Below are positions 15,939 through 24,108 of a DNA stretch of 64,000 bases, one piece after another. Source of the stretch: Sphingobium lactosutens DS20. GTDB taxonomy: Bacteria; Pseudomonadota; Alphaproteobacteria; Sphingomonadales; Sphingomonadaceae. Where the stretch lies: positions 1-64,000 of the forward strand of contig NZ_ATDP01000097.1 in the NCBI RefSeq assembly GCF_000445105.1, written 5' to 3'. The position numbers and the translations under genes are program-made. Position 1 is the first letter of the stretch; the number at the start of each line of letters is the position of its first letter. Under the pieces are notes generated by a model. It saw nothing but the letters and a program-made list of their open reading frames with translations. It was not told where the DNA came from and searched no databases.

Positions 15939-17256
15939 CGGTCTGATCCTCGGCGATTGCAGCGGCGGATGTTCCAGGGCGCGGCGCGAGGCCAGCGCCA
16001 TCGGGGTGTGGGTTCATGTCGAGCGCCTCGCGCGCCTCGTTCGCTTCCATCCATGGCTTACCGCCGCCGGAGCCAAGGGCGCGAGCGAGGAAGTCGGCTT
16101 GGTCCTTCATCGACCCGCGCAGCAGCGCGCGTTCGTTGAACTTGGCGTAAAGAATGTCACCGCCGCGCGCCCGCTTCTCCTGTCGGCTGAGCAGGCGCCA
16201 AATGGCTTCCTCCCAGATGACGAACCAAGGCAACAGACAGTAGACCACGAAGTAGAGCCCCAGCTGCTCGATGCCGCTACCCCATGCAGTCTCGTCGAAC
16301 ATGAGCAGTGGGCGGGGAACGCCAGTGAAGCGCGATCCCTGCTCTGCCTCCAGCTTGCGAAGTTCGACGAGCTGGCTGTCCTTTGCCGATCCGGAAAACG
16401 GCTTCGCTTCGGCCCCATCCTCCAGCAGCATCCAGTCGCCGGCATTATCAGCGCCCGAATATTGCTCGGCGAGGCTGCCTTTCAGGCGGGCATATGCGAC
16501 ATCGCCCAATTCGGTGCCCGCAGGAAACTGGATCGCGCCGCCGGCCATGACGCCTTTTCGGAACAGATTGGCCATGGCCTTCTCGGCAATCGCAGCCAAG
16601 CCAATCGTATCGGCGGCGACGTCGAGCAGGCCAAGGCCGTTGATGCCGTCGAGAGACACCGGCGCGCGGAAGTGGAAGACGTCCGCGCCAGACAGATACT
16701 CCGTTCCGCCGCTCTTGGGCGTATGCTTGAACCGCAGCTGTCCGCGATGAAATTCCTTCTTCACGGTCTTACGTTCGAAGGGCACCAGTGCCTGAATATC
16801 GCCCCCCATGCGAACGACGCGGGCAAATGCATTGCCATCGAACAGGGCGGCCAGCTGCATGAAGCTCTTGAACTCGCTGGGCGTCATCGACCCGTTGCCC
16901 AACGGGTCAAGTTTCAGCACCGAATAGAGCGGATGGTCGGTTGCCTTTTCCGTCGTGCCGTCCGCTTTGCGCCGGAACATGGAAAGCGGCAGCATGCCGA
17001 TGGATCCCGCGATCAGTGAGGTGCCCCGATAGAAGACCGAATTGCGCATCGCCATGCGATCGCTGATCGTCAGCCCGGAGAGGGACTCCCTGCCGCCCTG
17101 CAGGAAAGCGCTCAAAACCGGATCGTTGGCATCGCGAATATCATGCGTCGAGTAAGCGTAGACCGGCGGACCAGCCGCATGACTACGCAAGGTAGATGGC
17201 GCGGAGTTGCGGCGCCCTTCTGCCGCGCGCCGATAATCATCGGGCGAAAGTGCCAT
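15931..17256 (-). CDS. HK97-type portal protein
   Basis: 441 residues. Portal features include SVFYRGTSLIAGSIGMLPLS near residue 75, HPLYSVLKLDPLGNGSMTPS and the later FTGVPRPLLMFDETAWGSG, typical of Phage_portal (HK97 gp3) proteins. It forms the dodecameric DNA channel at one capsid vertex. The C-terminal 30 residues are Pro/Ala/Gly-rich and likely flexible. It lies 13 bases downstream of the terminase large subunit. Confidence 0.95.
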   Translation of the reverse strand: MALSPDDYRRAAEGRRNSAPSTLRSHAAGPPVYAYSTHDIRDANDPVLSAFLQGGRESLSGLTISDRMAMRNSVFYRGTSLIAGSIGMLPLSMFRRKADGTTEKATDHPLYSVLKLDPLGNGSMTPSEFKSFMQLAALFDGNAFARVVRMGGDIQALVPFERKTVKKEFHRGQLRFKHTPKSGGTEYLSGADVFHFRAPVSLDGINGLGLLDVAADTIGLAAIAEKAMANLFRKGVMAGGAIQFPAGTELGDVAYARLKGSLAEQYSGADNAGDWMLLEDGAEAKPFSGSAKDSQLVELRKLEAEQGSRFTGVPRPLLMFDETAWGSGIEQLGLYFVVYCLLPWFVIWEEAIWRLLSRQEKRARGGDILYAKFNERALLRGSMKDQADFLARALGSGGGKPWMEANEAREALDMNPHPDGAGLAPRPGTSAAAIAEDQTDE

Positions 17257-17269
17257 TCATCGCCCTCCA

Positions 17270-18787
17270 TTAAACCCGACGGATGCCTCGCTTGGCGTAG
17301 ACAGAAGCTTTCTTTGGCTCTTCAAGGGCCACCTGACCCATAGCCATGACGAGGGCGACCATGCCATCGATGCGGCCGGTCGACTTCGCCTTGTTCAGCT
17401 TGCGGTCGCCTGCTGCGTTTTTTTCGACCACTGCGTTCGAGGCGCACATGGTCATGACGGCGTTGCCGCCATGCACCACTTGCTTGTTGAGGAACGCGAT
17501 CTCAGCAACATCCATGGCCGGCGCCATCGATACGTGCCCTTGCCCGAATGGCTCGAAGGGTAGCCGAATGCCCAGCTTGGACATCTGAGCTTCGAGCGTT
17601 TTGAAGCGATACCGGTCAAAGCCGATTTTCGCGATATCTAACCCGTTGCAGATGCCGCCTATCTTGGCAGCGACGAATTCATAATCGACAGCGACGCCTG
17701 GGGTCGTTTCTATCAACCCCTGCTTTACCCATAAATCATATGGAACACGATCTCGCTTGGCATGATCCTCGACTGTCTTTTCCGGTTTCCAAAACCATGC
17801 TTTCACATGCCATCGCCCGTCCGCGCCTCGCGCGATCAGGACAAAAGCGCACAGGTCGGTCGTCTCCGCCAGATCGAGCCCGCCGTAAATCGGGCCGTTG
17901 ATAAAGGCCTGTTCATCAACCGGACCGCCGCCCTCGGCCCAGACCATGGGAGAGATGAAGGGTGAGAATCGATTGACGCGTTGGTTTAAATATAGGTTGC
18001 GAAAACCATTTTCCGCCGAAGGCATGCGAGCCGCCTTCTCGGCAGCCGCCAACAATTCCACCTCAGACCGGAATGTGCCAAGCGCCGGATTTGCGGCGCG
18101 ATGCGCTGCTGGATCAAGCACATCACAATCTGGCTCTGCCGCATAGACGTGGCAGACGATCTTAGGATCGCCCGACCGCTTCGCGTCGTCAATCTTCACC
18201 GACAGCATGTCGGCATCCGTCGGGGCCTGGGTCGATATGATCAGACGAAGCGCGTCGTCATATGCGCCAGATGCTGTTTCGATCGCCTCAACGAAATCGT
18301 CCTGCGGTCCGCGCACCTGGCCCAACTCGTCGAGAATGGCCAGAACCGGCGAAAGCCCGTGCGCGGTATGCCCATCTGCGGCCAATGCGCGATATTCGAC
18401 ATTTTTGGCGAGGCCGATCAATCGCTTTCCCGATGGCACAATCCGCACCAGCTTCGAAAGGTCCGGCGATTGCGTCACCATCTTTGCGGCCAGGTTGAAC
18501 ACGAGCGCTGCTTGGTCGCGCGACCGGGCACCACTGACAATCTGACTGTTGAGCCGGGCCTCCGGGCCGGCGAGATGAGCAAGCAGGATGGCCGCGATCA
18601 GACCGGACTTGCCATTCTTGCGAGCGATCGAGAGGATGCCTTCGGAGGTGCCAGCGGGATTGTCGTAAACATCGAGAATAAATTTCTGCTGGAAATCGTC
18701 GAGCCGCATTGGCTTCCCGACCAGCTTGCCCTCGGGCACCAGGCAATATTTGTGGATGAACGCAATAACGCGCTCGCCGCGCGTCAC
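17270..18787 (-). CDS. Terminase large subunit (ATPase-nuclease)
   Basis: 505 residues, read from a GTG at 18785-18787 that overlaps the TerS stop (GTGA). Visible motifs are Walker A ARKNGKSG (about 55-62), Walker B VLAILDEL (about 148-155), coupling motif STQAPT (about 185-190) and the nuclease motif YGGLDLAETTD (about 301-311) with the first metal-binding Asp. It is the motor that packages DNA through the portal and cuts concatemers. The neighbouring HNH protein suggests a cos-type packaging system of the HK97 kind. Composition is slightly less GC-rich than the portal gene. Confidence 0.96.
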   Translation of the reverse strand: MTRGERVIAFIHKYCLVPEGKLVGKPMRLDDFQQKFILDVYDNPAGTSEGILSIARKNGKSGLIAAILLAHLAGPEARLNSQIVSGARSRDQAALVFNLAAKMVTQSPDLSKLVRIVPSGKRLIGLAKNVEYRALAADGHTAHGLSPVLAILDELGQVRGPQDDFVEAIETASGAYDDALRLIISTQAPTDADMLSVKIDDAKRSGDPKIVCHVYAAEPDCDVLDPAAHRAANPALGTFRSEVELLAAAEKAARMPSAENGFRNLYLNQRVNRFSPFISPMVWAEGGGPVDEQAFINGPIYGGLDLAETTDLCAFVLIARGADGRWHVKAWFWKPEKTVEDHAKRDRVPYDLWVKQGLIETTPGVAVDYEFVAAKIGGICNGLDIAKIGFDRYRFKTLEAQMSKLGIRLPFEPFGQGHVSMAPAMDVAEIAFLNKQVVHGGNAVMTMCASNAVVEKNAAGDRKLNKAKSTGRIDGMVALVMAMGQVALEEPKKASVYAKRGIRRV

Positions 18788-19254
18788 TGGATGGTCGACG
18801 GCCTCGCCAGGAGGTCGTCTCCGTCACCCTCCATCGGGTTGTGCCCGGCCTCGATTTCCTTCGCTTGGGCGCGCCGTTTGTTGACGTCGCGCTGCTCGCC
18901 ATTCTTGGCTCGATTGTCCAGCCCCAGTGCGCGGCGCAATGTGACGATACGCCTGGCGAGTTTGTCGCTCGCCTCGATAGTCTGCAACATGGTCGACACT
19001 TTCACATTTCCGCCGCGGTCGACGGAAAAGGCTGCAACCTTTTCCGCGTCTGCCATTGCCCTCGCGAGGTTGGCGGCGACAGCAAGATCCGCGTCTGTCC
19101 ATTCGGATTTAGCGCGCTCGCCTATGACCGCATCCCAAAACGGCTTATCGCCGCGGCGCAGTTTCAGATGAGATGGTGGCGACAGATCACGGGCAGCCGC
19201 CGCCATCACGGCCACGGCGCCGGCCGCGCTGTCGACGCGCTGGCGACGGCCCAT
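18784..19254 (-). CDS. Terminase small subunit
   Basis: 156 residues. A short disordered N-terminus is followed by PPSHLKLRRGDKPFWDAVI and helical segments (ADLAVAANLARAMADAEKVA). Size and position directly before TerL, with a four-base overlap, fit P27-type terminase small subunits, which recognise the packaging site. Sequence similarity is modest, so the call rests partly on context. Its start lies inside the HNH gene (68-base overlap). Confidence 0.82.
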   Translation of the reverse strand: MGRRQRVDSAAGAVAVMAAAARDLSPPSHLKLRRGDKPFWDAVIGERAKSEWTDADLAVAANLARAMADAEKVAAFSVDRGGNVKVSTMLQTIEASDKLARRIVTLRRALGLDNRAKNGEQRDVNKRRAQAKEIEAGHNPMEGDGDDLLARPSTIQ

Positions 19255-19624
19255 AGAGCAAATCCTGTGTTAGCGATTGAAATTGAGGGGGCGCCGGTGT
19301 CCGCGACCAGCTTGCTAAAACTTTCGCCCGGGGGGGGCTATTCCACGGATGCTTCGGATCAAGTGGCATCCCATCGATCCCGCACCCTCCGACGGCGCGA
19401 CGACCGAACTGCTCTGCTGTTACATCGCGGTGACAGTCGTCGCATAGGTTCCGTGTGTTCTCATCATCGTCGTTTCCGCCCAGTGCAAGCGGCTGGATAT
19501 GATCAACGACAGTGGCGAAGACAATCAGCCCCTTGGCATCGCACCGCTCACAGAGTCCATCAGTGCGCGCTAGCCGCTTCTGACGCTGCCGCATTCCGGC
19601 GCGGCCACGAAGGCGGTCAGCCAC
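19187..19624 (-). CDS. HNH endonuclease of the packaging module
   Basis: 145 residues read from a GTG that overlaps the previous gene's stop. The HNH signature is complete: a zinc knuckle Cys pair (GLCERC), VVDHIQPLALGGNDDDENTR with the catalytic His, then NLCDDCHRD with the second Cys pair and His. HNH proteins next to terminases in HK97-like phages are required for cutting at cos and for morphogenesis. The last 40 residues are Arg/Pro/Gly-rich and overlap TerS in another frame. Confidence 0.92.
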   Translation of the reverse strand: MADRLRGRAGMRQRQKRLARTDGLCERCDAKGLIVFATVVDHIQPLALGGNDDDENTRNLCDDCHRDVTAEQFGRRAVGGCGIDGMPLDPKHPWNSPPRAKVLASWSRTPAPPQFQSLTQDLLYGPSPARRQRGRRRGRDGGGCP

Positions 19625-19844
19625 GACCGCGAACTAAAGCTCGAACCTGCGCGGCAATCCGCTCCGCCTCGCCGATGATGCGATCAGACCTCGCGATGGA
19701 ACGGGACGGCTCGCGCATGTCGAAGGCCAGCATGTGCAGTTCGCCGGCCAGTCGCTCCATCTGATCGGCGGGTGAAGGCTGGTGGATCACATGCAGCGCT
19801 CCACATACAGGAAGCGCCCGCAAGCCATTCGGCTCCGGGCGCAA
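19617..19844 (-). CDS. Small hypothetical protein before the HNH gene
   Basis: 75 residues with a helical, Arg/Glu-rich C-terminal half (MEREPS-type pattern, IIGEAERIAAQVRALVRGRG). The stop overlaps the HNH start. There is no recognised domain. It is kept because it fills the space between two genes in the same series and is translationally linked to the HNH gene. Confidence 0.5.
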   Translation of the reverse strand: MRPEPNGLRALPVCGALHVIHQPSPADQMERLAGELHMLAFDMREPSRSIARSDRIIGEAERIAAQVRALVRGRG

Positions 19845-19887
19845 TTCACGACGTTGATGATTTAGCTATCCGAGTTTTCCGCAATGC

Positions 19888-20424
19888 TCAAGCGCAAATG
19901 CGCATGTAGAACGCAAGAGCGTCGAGGGTATCGCGGATCTGTGCCAATGACCGGTAATATTGCCGACCGCCGTAACGGGGCAGGTCGTCATGAATGAGCA
20001 GCCGATCCATGAAGCCGCGCATCTCGAACGGGATCTGCTCCCTGCACTGCCTGACGAACTGTCGAGCCCGCACCTGGGCTTCGGTTCGCGCCAAGCCATA
20101 GCTGCATTCGCCCACGGTTGTGCGCTCGCCATAGCTGGCCGTGACGCTGGGCGCGAGCGCGGCGCGGGCATGTGCATTGCGATAGCATTCACCCGCATAC
20201 CATTGATGCCAATTCAACTGGCCAGCCTTGTGCAGGCGGTCCAGCGTGGACGAACGGAACCGGCGCACTCGTCCGATCGGCTGTTCGCGCGGATCGATTA
20301 GGGCGGGATCGACGAACTCGCTATCATCTCCCTTGGCAAGACGCTCCGGGGTAGCGTCGACGGGCGGCACATAGGCCACGACCGCCCGTATTTTCCTGAT
20401 CTTGGTTCTGTTCCTGCGCGCCAT
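19888..20424 (-). CDS. DUF6456-like phage protein, possible late regulator
   Basis: 178 residues with an Arg/Lys-rich start (MARRNRTKIRKIRAVVAYVP). The central layout, LDRLHKAGQLNWHQWYAGEC, then PSVTASYGE, then GLARTEAQVRAR and a C-terminal helical segment ending in LDALAFYMRI, follows the pattern of DUF6456-type proteins (L-x-x-L-x-x-x-G-x-I/L ... Q-x-x-A-G-E ... V-T-A-S). Position between replication and packaging genes is where late-gene antiterminators are found. A regulatory role is inference. Confidence 0.65.
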   Translation of the reverse strand: MARRNRTKIRKIRAVVAYVPPVDATPERLAKGDDSEFVDPALIDPREQPIGRVRRFRSSTLDRLHKAGQLNWHQWYAGECYRNAHARAALAPSVTASYGERTTVGECSYGLARTEAQVRARQFVRQCREQIPFEMRGFMDRLLIHDDLPRYGGRQYYRSLAQIRDTLDALAFYMRICA

Positions 20425-20452
20425 CTCGAAAGCCCCTGTTCTTTTAATGTTC

Positions 20453-21025
20453 TTACCGCTGTTCGCCGCTCACGGCCAGCCCGTCGCGCGCTTCGCGGCG
20501 CAGGGCGGCGACCTCCTCGATCGACACCACATCCGCCACTGGCGGCACCCACTCGCGCTCATGTTTCAGCAGCAACAGGCCGGCGCGGTTGACGCGGGCC
20601 ATGCGCTTCGCCCGGATCGGCGCGATGATCTGCTCGATCTCGGCAATGGTCGGGAAGAACCGGCACTTGCGCAGGATCTGGTCGAACGCCGCATACAGGT
20701 CGGGCAGCGCATGGCTGGACAGAGCGCGCCAATATATCTCCAGCCGAGCCTCTTCACCCGCTTCGCTGGACTGTGGCATCACCATCACCAGCGACAATTC
20801 GCCAATCATATTCTCGAATTCATCCTCGGTGGGCGAGGGCGGCATGCATGCCGCAATATACTGGCTAAGGTAGGCGGCCGACTTAGGTCCGATCACCGGC
20901 ATGTCCGGCAACATGGTCCTCTGGTCCAACAGCGCGCCGAGCTTTTCGGGCAACGATGGCTCTTGCCATTGTCTCACGAACCGGGCCGCTGCTGGGCTGA
21001 TTGTGATGGCGGTCTGTGCGGTCAT
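20453..21025 (-). CDS. Replication-region protein, possible helicase loader
   Basis: 190 residues from the ATG at 21023-21025, which has GGAAG six bases upstream; ATG 21043 is an alternative with a weaker site. The middle (LEIYWRALSSHALPDLYAAF and FFPTIAEIEQIIAPIRAKRM) resembles the compact helical pattern Y-x-x-L-x-D...FFPTxAEI of phage helicase loaders and G39P-like inhibitors. It overlaps the HTH replication gene by 143 bases in a different frame, much more than elsewhere here. The function is inferred from this pattern and from position. Confidence 0.65.
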   Translation of the reverse strand: MTAQTAITISPAAARFVRQWQEPSLPEKLGALLDQRTMLPDMPVIGPKSAAYLSQYIAACMPPSPTEDEFENMIGELSLVMVMPQSSEAGEEARLEIYWRALSSHALPDLYAAFDQILRKCRFFPTIAEIEQIIAPIRAKRMARVNRAGLLLLKHEREWVPPVADVVSIEEVAALRREARDGLAVSGEQR

Positions 21026-21656
21026 GGCGTCTTCCAAATTCATCGGCGTTCGTGATCCAGGTCCGCCATGCGGCGTTCCAGTCGTGCTTGCGGGCCTTCG
21101 CGCCACTGGCGGCGGCCCAGTGATCCCGGAACTTTGATAGCTCCCGCTCCAGCCGCCCGGGCTCCCATCGGCTCACGATGTCGAATGCGACCGTGCCGGG
21201 GTTCAGCAGGGCAGGTTGCCAGTCAGCGGGCAGGCGCATCGCGCGCTTTCCCGAAGATGCGTCAGCATCTGAGGGTATGATGGTTCTTGACGGTTTGTCC
21301 GAAGCCGCTTCTGGGGTCGGCGTCGCTGGCTTCGGGGGGCAATCTTTTCGGGGCGAAGCCGCTTCGGGGCGAAGCCGCTTCGGGGGTGAAGTGGCTTCGG
21401 GGGTGCATTGGGGATGGACGCTGTAACGGCACCCCTTACCCGGCACTTCGATGCGCGTCAGGTGGCCGGCCGCGACCAGGCTCTTGATTGCCGCCTGCAC
21501 GGTCCGGTCGGTCTTGCTGCACTTGCGCGCCAGCGTCGCCATCGACGGCCAGCATTGGCCCTCGTCGTTCGCGCTGTCGGCCAGCGCCAGCAGCACGATC
21601 TTTTCGCTATCCGGAAGGTCGATCGCCCAGACGAGCGACATCACGCGCACACTCAC
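20883..21656 (-). CDS. HTH-domain phage replication initiator-like protein
   Basis: 257 residues from a GTG at 21654-21656 overlapping the upstream stop (GTGA); ATG 21641 (MSLVWAIDLPDSEKIVLLAL) is the alternative. Residues about 8-75 form a winged-helix domain with CWPSMATLARKCSKTDRTVQ, as in phage O/RepA N-terminal domains. A Pro/Ser/Lys-rich linker follows and then a C-terminal WNAAWRTWI patch seen in phage replication proteins. It probably binds the phage origin. The linker has a repeated GAAGCCGCTTC-type sequence at about 21300-21380. The gene end overlaps the next gene by 143 bases. Confidence 0.82.
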   Translation of the reverse strand: MSVRVMSLVWAIDLPDSEKIVLLALADSANDEGQCWPSMATLARKCSKTDRTVQAAIKSLVAAGHLTRIEVPGKGCRYSVHPQCTPEATSPPKRLRPEAASPRKDCPPKPATPTPEAASDKPSRTIIPSDADASSGKRAMRLPADWQPALLNPGTVAFDIVSRWEPGRLERELSKFRDHWAAASGAKARKHDWNAAWRTWITNADEFGRRHDRTDRHHNQPSSGPVRETMARAIVARKARRAVGPEDHVAGHAGDRT

Positions 21657-22078
21657 CTGATCCACCCCCAACCGCGCACGACGTCGAGCGCCTCTTCCGG
21701 CTGCCGGATCATCGCCCATGGAAAGCCCCAGGCGATCAGGTCGTCGCGCCAGCTTTCCTGATCTTCTGATAGGCCGTTGCCGATCTCGCGCTTCACCTCC
21801 ACGAAACCGATCTGCAATGCGCGCGGCCCGAACAGGATCAGGTCAGGAAAGCCCGGCCGCAGGCCATCCTTGCGCAGCGCCGCCATCTGCTTGATGCGCG
21901 CCAGCTTGTCGCCGGCCAGGTGCGTGCCGTTGGGCACATGCACCGCCTCGATGCGGTGCATGGCAAGCAGGCGGATCGCGCCGCGCTGGACCGGGCGCTC
22001 CTGCATCCCGGCCGGCGCGACGCCGCCAGCCTTCTTGCCTGCGCGCCTGCGCGGCGTCTGGAACCATGAGGCTGCCAC
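21653..22078 (-). CDS. VRR-NUC domain nuclease
   Basis: 141 residues from a GTG. The VRR-NUC/PD-(D/E)XK core is visible: RPGFPDLILFGPRALQIGFV with the catalytic Asp, EVKRE with the E-x-K pair, then LSEDQESWRDDLIAWGFPW. Stand-alone VRR-NUC proteins of phages are thought to act as structure-specific nucleases during replication or recombination. It lies between the GapR-like gene and the replication HTH gene. The basic N-terminus (RRRAGKKAGG) may bind DNA. Confidence 0.87.
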   Translation of the reverse strand: MAASWFQTPRRRAGKKAGGVAPAGMQERPVQRGAIRLLAMHRIEAVHVPNGTHLAGDKLARIKQMAALRKDGLRPGFPDLILFGPRALQIGFVEVKREIGNGLSEDQESWRDDLIAWGFPWAMIRQPEEALDVVRGWGWIR

Positions 22079-22084
22079 TGGGGC

Positions 22085-22327
22085 TTATTCCATCCCCAGC
22101 GCGGCCAGATAGGTCTGGAGGATAGCCTCCATCTCCTGCCGGTCATGCGGTTGCATCTTCCGCAGGCGGATGATCTGGCGCATGATCTTCGCGTCATAAC
22201 CATTGGCCTTGGCTTCCAGGTAGACGTCCTTGACGTCATCGCCGATGCCCTTCTTCTCTTCCTCCAGCCGCTCGATGCGCTCGATGTAAAGGCGCAGCTG
22301 ATCGCCTGCGATATTGCCTTCAGACAT
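22085..22327 (-). CDS. GapR-family (DUF2312) DNA-binding protein
   Basis: 80 residues covering the whole GapR/DUF2312 domain: [20 protein letters not shown], then [20 protein letters not shown] and [12 protein letters not shown] at the end. In Caulobacter GapR forms a tetrameric clamp around overtwisted DNA ahead of forks and stimulates type II topoisomerases. A phage copy inside a replication module suggests help with supercoil removal during phage replication; that is inference. The start overlaps the preceding coiled-coil gene by eight bases. Confidence 0.9.
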   Translation of the reverse strand: MSEGNIAGDQLRLYIERIERLEEEKKGIGDDVKDVYLEAKANGYDAKIMRQIIRLRKMQPHDRQEMEAILQTYLAALGME

Positions 22328-22544
22328 TGGTCAGTTCCTCGAATATGGACCGCTGTGGGTCGGGATTGGCTTCGATCCAGCGCGCCAGCCGCTGTTCGGC
22401 GGCGAGCAGGGATGCGTCGGCGTCCGCTTGCTCGACCTGCGCTGCGCACAGTTTTTCCCGCGCGCGATCGACGCGCCGCCGGCAGAGGCTGATCACCTCT
22501 TGCAGCCGGGCTTTTTCGCCATCGTCGGATGCGGGATCGGGCAC
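22320..22544 (-). CDS. Small coiled-coil protein before GapR-like gene
   Basis: 74 residues if read from the GTG at 22542-22544 just after the upstream stop; an in-frame ATG at 22676 would lie deep in the previous gene. The whole protein is helical and charged ([20 protein letters not shown], later [11 protein letters not shown]), suggesting a coiled coil. No domain is recognised. The start is uncertain because no strong ribosome site is visible. Confidence 0.5.
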   Translation of the reverse strand: MPDPASDDGEKARLQEVISLCRRRVDRAREKLCAAQVEQADADASLLAAEQRLARWIEANPDPQRSIFEELTNV

Positions 22545-22545
22545 T

Positions 22546-22935
22546 TCAGGCCGCCAGCGCCAGCGCGCCCTGGCGGCGGTCATGGACCGTGCGCGCCAGC
22601 AGCACGTCTTCAACCACCCGCATGGCGTCGGGCCATTCGCTGAAGGCGCGCTGGAGCAGCGTGACGGCCGTGCCACGATCGCCCTGGATCAGCGACCGAA
22701 GGCCATCCTCCAGATCGCGCGCCTCGGGCGAATAACCGTCCATGATTTCATCCTCATGGACATATCCCAGATCGCTCGCCCGGTCGTAAAACAGGTCTTC
22801 GTCGATCGTCGCTTCGACCTCGAGCTGCAATCCATCGTTGAGCTCCGCGAACGTCTCCAGTCCGCGCCGATCAATGGCATTGTTCAACGCTGCCAGCATC
22901 TCTTCGACGGTTACGTCTACGCTATATGTCGTCAT
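22546..22935 (-). CDS. Acidic hypothetical protein in replication module
   Basis: 129 residues, strongly acidic and mostly helical (VEEMLAALNNAIDRRGLETF, later EDLFYDRASDLGYVHEDEI). The ATG has a strong site (GGAGGGAG) seven bases upstream. No known domain was recognised. It follows the sliding clamp by 11 bases, so the two are probably co-translated. Confidence 0.7.
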   Translation of the reverse strand: MTTYSVDVTVEEMLAALNNAIDRRGLETFAELNDGLQLEVEATIDEDLFYDRASDLGYVHEDEIMDGYSPEARDLEDGLRSLIQGDRGTAVTLLQRAFSEWPDAMRVVEDVLLARTVHDRRQGALALAA

Positions 22936-22946
22936 CGCTCCCTCCT

Positions 22947-24098
22947 TCAGGCGCGCATGGGCATGACGCCGGCGATCACGCCCGGCCGGTCGTCACTGGT
23001 GATCATGATGAGGTCGGGCGCCTGGCTGCCGAACCCGATGGACAGCTTGGGGGTCGGCCCGAATATCTTGGCTATCGACTGGGCGTAGATCAGGTTGACG
23101 CGTGTGACGATTTCAGGGCCGTTATAGCTGCCATCCATCGGCTCGATCGAACGGCCGCCATCTGCCGCCGAACCGATCGCCTCGCACCGGCCGCCGTCGA
23201 GCTCCAGCCGCACCGCGCGGGTTTTGCCGTCGGATGCGCTGCCCGCGGCGCGGATGCTGCGATCCCATTCGGTGGACTGGATTTCCAGCGTACTGGCATG
23301 GTCGAAGCGCAGCACGCGGCGATATTGGGGATAGGTCGCGTCCACCAGCTTCCCGGCGATCGACGCGCGGCCGGCCGACACGGCAAAGCCTTTGTCGTTG
23401 ATCGACACCTCGACCTGCGATCCTTCGGGCAGGTCCGCCAGCATCGCGCAGATCAGGCTGACCGCCTTCGTTCCGATAATGCTGTCCGGCATGCCTTCTG
23501 ATCCGGCCGGGGCAGGGTGCTTCACCTGCACCACGCGGTGACCGTCCGTCGACGCAGCGATCAGATGACCGTCTTCGACGTGCAGGAAAACGCCGCACAG
23601 ATAGTAGCGCGTCTCTTCCTGGCTGACGCAGACGCGGGCCGTTTCCAGGACGCGTAGCAGGGGCGCGGCATCGATGGCGAAACCAGTGCTGTCGGCCATG
23701 GCCTTGGGCACCGGGAAATCGGTGGAAGGCATCGTCATCAGCTTGCGGGTGGAACGACCCTGCTTGATCGTGAGCGCGCCGTGCAGGTAACCGATGTCGA
23801 TCGTACCCGGGCGCAGCGTATCGATGGCGGTGAGCAGGCGCTCGGCCTCGACCGTGGTGTCGATCGGTTGGCCTTCATAGGCGATCTGCCGGCGCGACCA
23901 ATGGTCCAGGTCGGACGCGCAGATGGTCAGCAGGCCGTTCTCCACGCGCAACAGCACGTTGGACAGGATGGGGATGGTGTTGCGGCGCTCCACCGTCTGG
24001 CGCACGGCGCGCACGGCGGTCAGCAGCGTATCGCGATCGACGCGCAGGCCTGTGGCGGCTTGCGTATCGGGTCGCTCAAGGGTGTAGGTGTCGGGCAT
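22947..24098 (-). CDS. dnaN: Phage-encoded DNA polymerase III beta sliding clamp
   Basis: 383 residues, the full length of a three-domain bacterial clamp. Recognisable pieces are LLTAVRAVRQTVERRNTIPI (domain 1), then DFPVPKAMADSTGFAI, YYLCGVFLHVEDGHLIAAST and TDGHRVV (domain 2) and the C-terminal VIAGVMPMRA (equivalent of the canonical VMPMR end). It should form a ring that tethers a polymerase to DNA. No phage polymerase is seen nearby, so the clamp may redirect the host polymerase III or protect the phage from inhibition of the host clamp. Such clamps are uncommon in temperate siphoviruses. Confidence 0.93.
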   Translation of the reverse strand: MPDTYTLERPDTQAATGLRVDRDTLLTAVRAVRQTVERRNTIPILSNVLLRVENGLLTICASDLDHWSRRQIAYEGQPIDTTVEAERLLTAIDTLRPGTIDIGYLHGALTIKQGRSTRKLMTMPSTDFPVPKAMADSTGFAIDAAPLLRVLETARVCVSQEETRYYLCGVFLHVEDGHLIAASTDGHRVVQVKHPAPAGSEGMPDSIIGTKAVSLICAMLADLPEGSQVEVSINDKGFAVSAGRASIAGKLVDATYPQYRRVLRFDHASTLEIQSTEWDRSIRAAGSASDGKTRAVRLELDGGRCEAIGSAADGGRSIEPMDGSYNGPEIVTRVNLIYAQSIAKIFGPTPKLSIGFGSQAPDLIMITSDDRPGVIAGVMPMRA

Positions 24099-24108
24099 GG
24101 CGGTCCTT

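Noticed and set aside
18784-19254. Toxin-antitoxin pair from the overlapping TerS and HNH genes
   Set aside because: The position between TerL and replication genes and the HNH motif fit a packaging module; no toxin motif is seen.
22320-22676. 118-residue version of the coiled-coil protein
   Set aside because: The first 44 residues are Arg/Trp/Cys-rich shadow of the upstream gene; the GTG just after the upstream stop gives a sensible protein.
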